Shown piece by piece: positions 7,640-14,606 of a DNA stretch of 33,864 nucleotides. A program made the position numbers and the translations under genes. This DNA is from Bacteroidales bacterium (GTDB lineage Bacteria > Bacteroidota > Bacteroidia > Bacteroidales > P3), in contig JAKSMR010000027.1 of NCBI GenBank assembly GCA_024400495.1, positions 1 through 33,864 of the forward strand. The letters run 5' to 3'. Below the pieces are notes generated by a model that worked only from the letters and a program-made list of their open reading frames with translations, had not been told where the DNA came from and made no database searches. Numbering within the stretch: the stretch's first letter is position 1; every line of letters starts with the position of its first letter.

Positions 7640-9508
7640 TTATTCAACCGTTACAGATTTCGCGAGGTTTCTGGGCTGGTCAACATTGCGACCCTTGGCA
7701 ATAGCCACATAGTAAGACATCAGCTGCAACGGGATAACCGCCAGCAGAGGAACATAGCAGTCGCGAGTGTCGGGGATAGTGAAGCAGAAATCGCTCACAC
7801 CCTTGACGGTAGTGTCCCCTTCGGTAACAACGCTGATAATCTTACCCTTACGGGCCTTAATCTCCTGGATATTGCTGACTACCTTCTCGTACATACCCTT
7901 CTTGGGAGCGATGACGACTACCGGCATCTCCTCGTCGACGAGGGCGATAGGGCCATGCTTCATCTCTGCTGCAGGATAACCTTCGGCATGGATATAGGAG
8001 ATTTCCTTGAGCTTCAATGCGCCTTCCAGAGCTACGGGATAGTTGTAGCCACGGCCCAAATAGATGAAGTTCTTGGCATAGGTGAATATCTGGGAGAATT
8101 TTTCAATATCCTTGTTGTTGTCAAGCGTCCATTGGATCTTGTCGGGAATCTGGAGCAGCTCGTCAACGAGCATCTCGAACATCTCCTTGCTGAGAGTTTT
8201 CTTCTCTTTTGCGATGGTCAAGCCAAGCATGATCAACGTGATAACCTGACCGGTGAAGGCTTTGGTTGAAGCGACACCAATTTCGGGACCCACATGGAGA
8301 TAGGTGCCACTATCTGTAGCACGGGCGATCGAAGAGCCGATAACGTTGCAGATGCCGTATACGAAGGCCCCTTTGCTCTTTGCCAACTGGATAGCAGCAA
8401 GCGTGTCTGCCGTTTCGCCCGACTGGGAGACGGCGACAACGATATCGTTGCTGGTGATTACGGGATTGCGATAACGGAACTCGGAAGCATACTCGACCTC
8501 GACGGGAATCTGAGCGGCTTCTTCGATGAAATACTTACCGATCAAAGCCGAATGCCACGAGGTACCGCAAGCGCAGATGATGATACGGTTGGCATCGATG
8601 AAACGGCGACGGTTGTCCAACACGCCACTAAGGATGACATCCTTGGTATCAATACTCAGGCGTCCACGAATGCAGTTGCGCAAGGCATTGGGCTGCTCGT
8701 AGATCTCTTTGAGCATAAAATGGGGGAAACCGCCTTTCTCGAGCTCGTCGAGATTCATCTGGAGAGTCTGCATATCGGGAGTCTGCTCCACGTTAGCGAG
8801 ATTGGTGATACGAAGATTTCCATCTCTATCCATATAAGCAATCTCCTCATCCTTGAGATAAACGACCTGATTGGTGTACTCGATGATAGGAGTTGCGTCG
8901 CTTCCCACGAAGAATTCGGCATGGCCGTGTGCGTTATTGTTGTTCTGTCCCACGCCAATAATCAGAGGGCTGCTCTTTCTTGCGGCAATAAGGACGTCGG
9001 GATGGCGCTGGTCCAGAACGGCGATAGCATAAGCTCCGATAACATGCGTCAACGCGCGCTGTACTGCGGTATAGAGGTCTGTCTGATGCTTCTCCTGCAT
9101 ATACTCGATAAGCTGCACCAGAACCTCGGTATCGGTCTCGCTCTGGAAAGTTTTTCCATGCTTCTCAAGCTGAGTGCGGAGAACTTTATAGTTCTCGATG
9201 ATACCGTTATGAACCAAAGCAAGGTTTTTGCTCTGCGAATAGTGAGGATGCGCGTTGGTGGCATTAGGCTCGCCATGAGTGGCCCAACGGGTGTGGGCAA
9301 TACCGATAGTACCGGTTACGTCTTTTTCTTTTACCGATTCTTCCAGAGCCGACACTTTGCCTTTTTCCTTATATACCGAAAGGTCGCCTTTGGCGTTGAT
9401 CATCGATACTCCCGCGCTATCGTAGCCACGATATTCAAGACGATGCAGACCTTTTATGAGGATGGGATAAGCCTCTTGGTCACCTAAATAACCTACAATT
9501 CCGCACAT
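7640..9508 (-). CDS. glmS: Glutamine-fructose-6-phosphate aminotransferase (isomerizing)
   Basis: This enzyme makes glucosamine-6-phosphate from fructose-6-phosphate and glutamine, the entry step to UDP-GlcNAc for peptidoglycan and other glycans. It has 622 residues. It starts MCGIVGYLGD, so Cys2 is the amidotransferase nucleophile once Met1 is removed. The glutaminase domain covers about 1-230 (IAHTRWATHG, HNGIIENY, SETDTEV). The first SIS domain follows around 300-430 (CGTSWHSALIGKY, SQSGETADTL) and the second around 470-600 (GRGYNYPVALEGALKLKEI, HAEGYPAAEMKHGP). It ends with QPRNLAKSVTVE, the usual C-terminus. It is a single gene with its own promoter. No glmS ribozyme was seen in the short leader. 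Confidence 0.98.
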   Translation of the reverse strand: MCGIVGYLGDQEAYPILIKGLHRLEYRGYDSAGVSMINAKGDLSVYKEKGKVSALEESVKEKDVTGTIGIAHTRWATHGEPNATNAHPHYSQSKNLALVHNGIIENYKVLRTQLEKHGKTFQSETDTEVLVQLIEYMQEKHQTDLYTAVQRALTHVIGAYAIAVLDQRHPDVLIAARKSSPLIIGVGQNNNNAHGHAEFFVGSDATPIIEYTNQVVYLKDEEIAYMDRDGNLRITNLANVEQTPDMQTLQMNLDELEKGGFPHFMLKEIYEQPNALRNCIRGRLSIDTKDVILSGVLDNRRRFIDANRIIICACGTSWHSALIGKYFIEEAAQIPVEVEYASEFRYRNPVITSNDIVVAVSQSGETADTLAAIQLAKSKGAFVYGICNVIGSSIARATDSGTYLHVGPEIGVASTKAFTGQVITLIMLGLTIAKEKKTLSKEMFEMLVDELLQIPDKIQWTLDNNKDIEKFSQIFTYAKNFIYLGRGYNYPVALEGALKLKEISYIHAEGYPAAEMKHGPIALVDEEMPVVVIAPKKGMYEKVVSNIQEIKARKGKIISVVTEGDTTVKGVSDFCFTIPDTRDCYVPLLAVIPLQLMSYYVAIAKGRNVDQPRNLAKSVTVE

Positions 9509-9542
9509 AGTATTAGTTTGTTAGTTTATACTCAATTAATCT

Positions 9543-9574
9543 GCAAAAATACAAAAAAATCTGCGTTGCGCAAA
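9543..9574 (-). promoter_or_regulatory. Promoter of glmS
   Basis: On the minus strand TTTG (9571-9574), exactly 19 bases and TATTTTTGC (9543-9551) form a full Bacteroides-type promoter 35 bases before the glmS ATG. Confidence 0.75.
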
Positions 9575-9786
9575 AAAAATCTTTATCCGGGCTTGAATAT
9601 TTAACACTTTCCTCTTACCGTCCACCTCGGCTGGACTCCACAAACAATAACCGGTAACGGCTATAACAAGTGGTACCCATGGACTTGAGCCACCTCTAGA
9701 AATCAGTTCCTTGGATCTTCTAGTGGTTACCTCGATAGATCAGTTTGCCCTCGTTTTCCGCCAATTTCCGTTATCACGTTGGCCAT

Positions 9787-9834
9787 GATTCCGCACGATT
9801 CCGTTCAAAATAGGTCCGGAATAGCGAAATTCCG
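9787..9834. repeat. GATTCCG direct repeat and small hairpin
   Basis: GATTCCGCAC and GATTCCGTTC are adjacent 10-bp copies (9787-9806). They are followed by CGGAAT (9817-9822) facing ATTCCG (9829-9834). The same ATTCCG/CGGAAT core builds the 3604-3664 repeats. Confidence 0.6.
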
Positions 9835-10023
9835 TTCCACTCAAATATGCAAAAAAACGAAAAAAGCACGGGTAAAGGGGCTGATTCGTGCCTTTTGAGA
9901 CTCAAAAAGGGGGTATTTTGAGGCATTTTGTCCCCATTTTGCGCCCAGACGTCTTTGAAGATGCGCGTTTGACCGATTCGTATTCCGTTGATTTCATGCC
10001 ATTTAGAGAAGGCCGGATTTGTT

Positions 10024-10176
10024 TTTGTGACAACGTGACAATGTGACAATGACTTTTTGCGTGGTGCAACTCGTGCCATTATATTACATATATACTTAAT
10101 AATTAATTAGTTATATAGTATACAAAGAGGTTGATGGCATCCATTTTTTCATTGTCACATTGTCACATGTCACAAA
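10024..10176. repeat. Facing GTGACAAT repeats around an AT-rich centre
   Basis: The left arm (10024-10052) holds three 8-bp tandem units: GTGACAAC, GTGACAAT and GTGACAAT. The right arm (10149-10176) holds the inverted set ATTGTCAC, ATTGTCAC and ATGTCAC. Both arms end outward in TTTGTGACA. The 96-base centre is very AT-rich and contains a second inverted pair, TGCCAT (10074-10079) and ATGGCA (10134-10139). The layout is iteron- or operator-like. Confidence 0.8.
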
Positions 10177-10360
10177 TAGGGGTTTTAGGGTTCCTGTTTC
10201 TCTATGAGGAGGTGCAGACTATCTGCGCAATGTTTTCCTCTTATCTGGCCGTTCTGGACAACACGTATATGGCTCCACTTTGTCACAAAGAGCTCCTTTT
10301 TGCGCCCAGCTTGCTTATGGGCAGCGCCTAAATTCCTATAGGGTAGCGCCTACAATTCCA

Positions 10361-10448
10361 GGCGCTAGATAGGCGGCAAGTAGACGCCAGCTAGGCGCTA
10401 GTGATACGCTAGTCCGACGCTAGTGATACGTTAGTCCGACGCTACAGG
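10361..10448. repeat. Array of eight 11-bp units
   Basis: Units start every 11 bases at 10361, 10372, 10383, 10394, 10405, 10416, 10427 and 10438. Examples are GGCGCTAGATA, GACGCCAGCTA, TACGCTAGTCC and GACGCTAGTGA, with core (G/T)(A/G)CGCTA. The last part repeats almost exactly at 22 bases. Just upstream the inverted core TAGCGCC occurs at 10344, with CAGCGCC 22 bases earlier at 10322. Confidence 0.85.
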
Positions 10449-10530
10449 GGGAGAGATCCGCCCTCCATTTTGCTTCTTAGCTTTGTTCTAGAAGCCCTTG
10501 GTGGGATTGTGGCGAGGCTCGGTTTGTGTT

Positions 10531-10580
10531 CCATAACGTTTCGTATCGTTACACATCGTTCCATATCGTTTCGCTTGGTT
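10531..10580. repeat. Five degenerate 10-bp units
   Basis: Consecutive units CCATAACGTT, TCGTATCGTT, ACACATCGTT, CCATATCGTT and TCGCTTGGTT share the core ATCGTT with a period of exactly 10 bases. Confidence 0.75.
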
Positions 10581-10599
10581 GGTTATGTGTAGAAATGTG

Positions 10600-10651
10600 T
10601 ATAGGTAACCTATAAAAATTAGTTTTTTTAATCCATTAGAGGTTACCTATA
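10600..10651. repeat. AGGTNACCT hairpin element with poly-T loop
   Basis: TATAGGTAACCT (10600-10611) and AGGTTACCTATA (10640-10651) are perfect 12-bp arms around a 28-base loop that contains seven Ts. The left arm and loop recur almost unchanged at 33788-33828, with nine Ts instead of seven. Confidence 0.85.
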
Positions 10652-10781
10652 AATTTGCATCCGGATCGAAGGCCTTCCGCATCTGAGAGTTCTTCGAAAT
10701 GTTGTTTTCTACGCCAGGCAACGTCCCGAGCCTAGCTTTCCGAATCTCCTAGCAGCTTCCTCATGAGAGGAGAGAAACGGA

Positions 10782-10814
10782 CAAGCGCCCGCCCTTCTGC
10801 AGGACAGGCGCTTG
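10782..10814 (-). terminator. Possible terminator after reverse rubrerythrin
   Basis: CAAGCGCC (10782-10789) and GGCGCTTG (10807-10814) are perfect 8-bp arms 26 bases after the rubrerythrin stop, reading on the minus strand. The sequence after it is pyrimidine-rich (GTCCGTTTCTCTCC), not a true T-run. Confidence 0.5.
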
Positions 10815-10839
10815 GAGTGGGATTATCTCGGGAATGATA

Positions 10840-11379
10840 TTATTTCTCGAAATAGCGTTTGTAAAGGCCTTCGAAAGCTTTGCCGTGACGGGCCTCATCG
10901 CGAGCCATCTCGTGAACGGTATCGTGGATTGCATCGAGACCGAGTTCCTTAGCACGCTTTGCAAGGTCGAATTTGCCAGCAGTTGCGCCATTCTCGGCTT
11001 CAATACGCATCTTGAGGTTCTTAGCGGTGCTGTCGGTAAGAACTTCGCCAAGGAGTTCTGCGAATTTAGCAGCATGTTCTGCCTCTTCGAAAGCAGCTTT
11101 TTCCCAGTAGAGACCGATCTCGGGATAACCTTCGCGATGTGCTACGCGAGCCATAGCAAGGTACATGCCAACTTCGGTGCACTCGCCATTGAAGTTTGCG
11201 CGGAGGTCTTCCATGATGTCTTCACGGGAACCCTGAGCAACGCCAAGAACGTGTTCCGCAGCCCAGTTGAGCTTGTCTTCTTTCATTTCCTGCATAGGTT
11301 TGCCACAAACGGGGCACTTTTCGGGCATAGTGTCGCCCTCATGAACGTATCCACAAACGGGACAGATGTATTTTGCCAT
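10840..11379 (-). CDS. Reverse rubrerythrin (N-terminal rubredoxin, C-terminal ferritin-like diiron domain)
   Basis: The family reduces hydrogen peroxide, and in clostridial reverse rubrerythrin also oxygen, protecting anaerobes in the cytoplasm. From ATG 11379 the protein has 179 residues. The rubredoxin-type iron knuckle comes first (C6, C9, C22, C25 in [10 protein letters not shown] and CPVCG). The four-helix diiron domain follows with [27 protein letters not shown] and [13 protein letters not shown], which provide the glutamate and histidine ligands. Classical rubrerythrins have the opposite domain order. An ATG 66 bases further upstream is in frame, but [10 protein letters not shown] is the natural start. 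It is the last gene of the perR operon, 41 bases after the small regulator-like gene. Confidence 0.93.
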   Translation of the reverse strand: MAKYICPVCGYVHEGDTMPEKCPVCGKPMQEMKEDKLNWAAEHVLGVAQGSREDIMEDLRANFNGECTEVGMYLAMARVAHREGYPEIGLYWEKAAFEEAEHAAKFAELLGEVLTDSTAKNLKMRIEAENGATAGKFDLAKRAKELGLDAIHDTVHEMARDEARHGKAFEGLYKRYFEK

Positions 11380-11420
11380 ATAGACTGTTAGTTTTAGGTT
11401 AGTATTGTAGTTTTCGTTTC

Positions 11421-11594
11421 TTATTCGGCGGGAGCCCACTTGCAACGGACGGGGCTGATGATTTTGCCTTCTTTCTTCAGCTCGGCAAAGGCCTTGTCGA
11501 CTTCCTTGCGGTCGGCAGCAAGAGCGGTTGCCACTTCGCCGGCGCTCATGGGCTTTCCGGCAGATTTCATTGCTTCGATTACTTTATCTTTCAT
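11421..11594 (-). CDS. 57-residue winged-helix-like protein
   Basis: This small gene reads [20 protein letters not shown] at the start and ends [14 protein letters not shown]. The pattern of helix, turn, helix ([30 protein letters not shown]) followed by a short beta-like tail resembles a minimal winged-helix DNA-binding fold. It has one cysteine near the C-terminus. It starts 14 bases after the ferritin stop and is followed by reverse rubrerythrin, so it is very probably in the perR operon. I infer a regulatory or nucleic-acid-binding role from fold and place only. I recall similar short proteins near rubrerythrins in Bacteroidota but cannot name a family. Confidence 0.8.
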   Translation of the reverse strand: MKDKVIEAMKSAGKPMSAGEVATALAADRKEVDKAFAELKKEGKIISPVRCKWAPAE

Positions 11595-11608
11595 AGGGCA
11601 CGTATCGA

Positions 11609-12124
11609 TTAGTCAAGCACAAGGCTGGGAGCGGAATAAACGCGGGCCTTAAGCTCCTGGTTGAGCATATAGAGGCTCTTGGGATCGTTGCCGAAGAGTT
11701 CCATCTTGGTGATGAGGTCGCGAGCGTTGGTCTCTTCTTCACCCTGCTCCTTGATGAACCAGTCGAGGAACTGCATGGTGCGGAAATCCTTTGCCTTGTA
11801 GGCCTCTTCGTAGATAGCGTTGATGGAAGCGGTTACGAACTGTTCGTGTTCCAGACCGGCTTTCAGAACGTCCATATCTTTCTTGAAAGTCTTATCGGGT
11901 TTTGCTATTGCCTCGAGAGTAACCTTGATGTCGTTGTTCTGCATGTACTGGTAGAACAGCATTGCGTGGTCGCGTTCCTCCTGGGCCTGGATCATATACC
12001 AGTTTGCGAAACCGTCGAGACCGCGATCCTGGAAATAGTTATTCATATCGAGATAAAGATAAGCGGAGTAGAACTCCTTGTTGATTTGCTCGTTAAGCAG
12101 AGCAGCTACTTTCTTGTTAAACAT
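11609..12124 (-). CDS. ftnA: Bacterial non-heme ferritin
   Basis: The protein assembles into a 24-subunit cage that oxidises and stores iron. From ATG 12124 it has 171 residues. Ferroxidase-site residues are all at the expected places: E17, Y24, E50 and H53 in QEERDHA, E94, Q127 and E130 in EQGEEE. An in-frame ATG 48 bases upstream would give a start inside perR, and MFNKKVAALLNEQINKEF is the normal ferritin N-terminus. It begins 20 bases after the perR stop. The operon position fits co-control of iron storage and peroxide defence by PerR. Confidence 0.96.
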   Translation of the reverse strand: MFNKKVAALLNEQINKEFYSAYLYLDMNNYFQDRGLDGFANWYMIQAQEERDHAMLFYQYMQNNDIKVTLEAIAKPDKTFKKDMDVLKAGLEHEQFVTASINAIYEEAYKAKDFRTMQFLDWFIKEQGEEETNARDLITKMELFGNDPKSLYMLNQELKARVYSAPSLVLD

Positions 12125-12144
12125 GATATTTGGGATTTTATGGG

Positions 12145-12564
12145 TTAATCGTTTTTTTCCTGTTTGTAACAATTGTTGCAGAGCCCTTTGAGGTAGACTT
12201 GTGTCTCTGTGATTTTCAGCCCTTCCAGATCAACCTCCTTGCACGACGGCATTGCTGCAAGCTCGACATCTTTAATCATACCGCAGCACTCGCATTGGAA
12301 ATGGGCATGAGGGGCTATGTCGGCATCAAACCTGGCGTTCTTCGGATCTATTGTGATTGTCTGTATCGCACCTTTCTCTGCAAAGAGCTTCAACGTAGAA
12401 TATATCGTGGTTTTGGACAGGGTCGGCATAGTGGGGTAAAGCGCCTCATAAATCTCGTCAACCGTAGGATGAATATGATGTTCCATCAGGTATTTCATCA
12501 GATTCAACCGCTGGACCGAAGGCTTAATTCCTTTGCTAACTAGATATGTTCTAATATTTTGCAC
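12145..12564 (-). CDS. perR: Fur family regulator of PerR type
   Basis: This is a metal-dependent repressor of peroxide-defence and iron-storage genes. It has 139 residues. The N-terminal winged helix carries the recognition helix SKTTIYSTLKLF. The regulatory metal ligands align with those of Bacillus PerR at identical spacing: H32, D80, H86, H88 and D99. The aspartate at the last position is typical of PerR, whereas Fur has glutamate. The structural zinc cysteines are C91-x2-C94 and C129-x2-C132. It is the first gene of an operon with ferritin, a small winged-helix-like protein and reverse rubrerythrin. A PerR-type palindrome in its own leader suggests autoregulation. Confidence 0.92.
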   Translation of the reverse strand: MQNIRTYLVSKGIKPSVQRLNLMKYLMEHHIHPTVDEIYEALYPTMPTLSKTTIYSTLKLFAEKGAIQTITIDPKNARFDADIAPHAHFQCECCGMIKDVELAAMPSCKEVDLEGLKITETQVYLKGLCNNCYKQEKND

Positions 12565-12571
12565 AGATATA

Positions 12572-12586
12572 TTGTAATAATTACAA
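12572..12586. promoter_or_regulatory. PerR-box-like operator in the perR leader
   Basis: TTGTAATAATTACAA is a perfect 7-1-7 inverted repeat, the same geometry as the Per box TTATAATnATTATAA, with one changed base per arm. It lies between the -7 element and the perR ATG, so a bound repressor would block early transcription of the whole operon. Confidence 0.75.
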
Positions 12587-12599
12587 CTTTAAATTCATT

Positions 12600-12631
12600 G
12601 CAAAGATACGATTATTTTTTCATTCGGCAAA
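12600..12631 (-). promoter_or_regulatory. Promoter of the perR-ferritin-rubrerythrin operon
   Basis: On the minus strand TTTG (12628-12631), 19 bases and TATCTTTGC (12600-12608) match the Bacteroides consensus fully. Confidence 0.75.
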
Positions 12632-12666
12632 ATATTTTCCCTATTATTTCATCCACGGCATATTGA

Positions 12667-14583
12667 TTATTTCTCTGCAGGCTTGTCGAGCTGGCAATAT
12701 ACCGAGTTGTTGCTAACAAACTCCGGCACGATAGACTTCATCTTTGCCACGATACGCATAGGTTCGAGACTGTCTAACTCTACACGAAGGTCGGCATACT
12801 CCCGGTCGACATCATGGATGTCATAAGTACGCACTTGCGCGTGCATAATCTTTTCGTGACTGGTGGGAATGGTGTTTTCCTTAGTGGCAAGAAGTTCCTC
12901 GTAGAGTTTCTCTCCCGGACGGAGACCGATTTCTTTTATCTGGATATCCTTCAGGCCGCTGAGCTGGATCATACGAAGAGCAAGGTCGTAGATCTTTACG
13001 GGCTTGCCCATATCAAACACAAAGATGTCGCCGCCCACGCCCATGGCCACAGCCTCCAGCACGAGCGAACAGGCCTCGGGAATGGTCATGAAGTAGCGGA
13101 TAATCTTCTTGTCGGTAACTGTGAGAGGGCCGCCAGCAGCAAGCTGTTTCTTGAACAAAGGAATAACACTTCCGTTGCTTCCCAGAACGTTGCCGAAACG
13201 CGTTGTGACGAAGCTGGTCTTTTCGTTGGAGCGGCATTGGATGTAGATTTCTGCCATGCGCTTGGTTGCGCCCATAACGCTGGTGGGGTTCACAGCCTTA
13301 TCGGTAGAGATCATGACGAATTTCTCCACCTCGTACTTGATGGCGAGGTCTGCCAGATTCTTTGTACCGAAGACGTTCACGAGAACAGCCTCGTAGGGGT
13401 TCTCCTCCATGAAAGGAACGTGCTTATAGGCGGCGGCGTGGTAGACAATCTGAGGCTTGTAGGTGGCGAAGACCTCTTCCATGCGGGCCTGGTCCTTCAC
13501 GTTTGCGATAACAAACACCTGCTTGTCTAGCACATTGCGGTAGGGATCGGTACTCTTGAGCTCGAACTGGAAGTCGTACATGGGCGACTCTGCCTGGTCG
13601 AGCATGACGACCTGCTTGGTTCCGAAGCGAAGCAGCTGGCGGGCAATCTCGCTACCGATGCTGCCGGCGGCTCCGGTAACCATAACGACCTTCCCTTCGA
13701 CCTGACGGCGCACGTTGTCGCTATCCAGCTTGATGCTTTCTCGTCCAAGAAGATCCTCAATCTTTATGTCTTCGATCTGGTTCGAGCCGAAGGTGCCATC
13801 GATCCAAGTGTTGATATGGGGAACAGACTTCACCTTTAGGCCCAGGTCGAGAGCCTTGTTGGTGATGGCTCTTTTCTGGAAGGTACGCATTCCCGGGGCG
13901 GCGATGATGATTTCTGTAATCTCGCGTTTCTTAATGAAGCCCGAGCTCAGCACAGTACGCACACCCAGGACAGGAGCGTCGTTGAGGCGCTGGCCGATCT
14001 TCATCACGTCGTCATCAATATAGGCGACGATATTATACTCGTTGAGCTGATCGTGAGAAAGTGCGCTAGCGGTAATCATACCTGCTGCTCCCGCACCATA
14101 GATAACAATATTCTTCATGGGACGGCGATGCTTCAGCACGTCGTTATAAAGGCGTTGGCAGAGCATTCGGAACATCATCATTCCTGCAAACAAGCTGGCG
14201 TAGGTCATAAAGGAGACGCGATAAGGCACCAGGTAGCGGACGTTGAAAAGGTTGAAATTATAGCAGACATAATTGACAAGCCAGCAGATGACTACCGGCG
14301 AAGCACATGCCATAAAGACTCGATAGGCGTCAGACATTCCCGAATGGCGCAGCATTCCCTTGAAAGTGCCGAACACCAGGAAACTTACAACTGTAGCGAA
14401 TCCCAGAGTGAGGAACTCGAAGACAAACACACTAAAATCTCCGATGAAAAGATCGCGAGCCAGCGCCTTTGCCAACAGGAAAGAGCCGACGAACATCATC
14501 AGGTCCAACGTAAACACAAGCCAACGAGGAACCAAGTTGCGACGATAATGGCCGATAACTTTAAAAAAGAATTCTTTTATCAT
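12667..14583 (-). CDS. Membrane-bound nucleotide-sugar 4,6-dehydratase (WbpM/PglF/CapD type)
   Basis: The protein has 638 residues. Four or five N-terminal membrane segments occupy about the first 130 residues. A first Rossmann-like domain follows (VIYGAGAAGMITASAL), then the catalytic short-chain dehydrogenase domain from about 290 (MVTGAAGSIGSEIARQLLRFG). Its active-site region reads STDKAVNPTSVMGATKR, where a methionine replaces the usual tyrosine, as in the large WbpM/PglF-type UDP-GlcNAc 4,6-dehydratases. It would make a 4-keto-6-deoxy UDP-sugar, the precursor of many amino-deoxy sugars. It is the last gene of the exopolysaccharide operon, 23 bases after the aminotransferase. No clear terminator follows it. 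Confidence 0.93.
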   Translation of the reverse strand: MIKEFFFKVIGHYRRNLVPRWLVFTLDLMMFVGSFLLAKALARDLFIGDFSVFVFEFLTLGFATVVSFLVFGTFKGMLRHSGMSDAYRVFMACASPVVICWLVNYVCYNFNLFNVRYLVPYRVSFMTYASLFAGMMMFRMLCQRLYNDVLKHRRPMKNIVIYGAGAAGMITASALSHDQLNEYNIVAYIDDDVMKIGQRLNDAPVLGVRTVLSSGFIKKREITEIIIAAPGMRTFQKRAITNKALDLGLKVKSVPHINTWIDGTFGSNQIEDIKIEDLLGRESIKLDSDNVRRQVEGKVVMVTGAAGSIGSEIARQLLRFGTKQVVMLDQAESPMYDFQFELKSTDPYRNVLDKQVFVIANVKDQARMEEVFATYKPQIVYHAAAYKHVPFMEENPYEAVLVNVFGTKNLADLAIKYEVEKFVMISTDKAVNPTSVMGATKRMAEIYIQCRSNEKTSFVTTRFGNVLGSNGSVIPLFKKQLAAGGPLTVTDKKIIRYFMTIPEACSLVLEAVAMGVGGDIFVFDMGKPVKIYDLALRMIQLSGLKDIQIKEIGLRPGEKLYEELLATKENTIPTSHEKIMHAQVRTYDIHDVDREYADLRVELDSLEPMRIVAKMKSIVPEFVSNNSVYCQLDKPAEK

Positions 14584-14606
14584 AATATGTTTGTTTTTAT
14601 CCTTTA

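Larger units (their letters stand above)
9552..10839. other. 1.29-kb gene-free, repeat-rich region
   Basis: No reading frame here looks like a gene. Frames of 101 codons (minus, 9774-10079) and 66 codons (plus, 10131-10331) have no recognisable domain and run through the short repeats. The region holds several repeat systems that are listed separately: ATTCCG words near 9750-9835, GTGACAAT repeats facing each other (10024-10176), an 11-bp array (10361-10448), a 10-bp array (10531-10580) and an AGGTNACCT hairpin (10600-10651). The 12-mer TTTTGCGCCCAG occurs twice (9937-9948 and 10298-10309). CTTTGTCACAAAG (10278-10290) is a palindrome. Confidence 0.75.

Noticed and set aside
9509-9551. glmS ribozyme or riboswitch before glmS
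   Set aside because: The leader is only about 35 bases and has no ribozyme-like core.
9774-10079. 101-codon minus-strand frame in the repeat-rich gap
   Set aside because: It runs through the GTGACAAT units, has no domain, no promoter and an unlikely composition. It could be a gene remnant but there is no positive evidence.
10131-10331. 66-codon plus-strand frame in the same gap
   Set aside because: Its start lies in the opposite GTGACAAT arm and yields a similar SLSHCH peptide only because the repeat is inverted.
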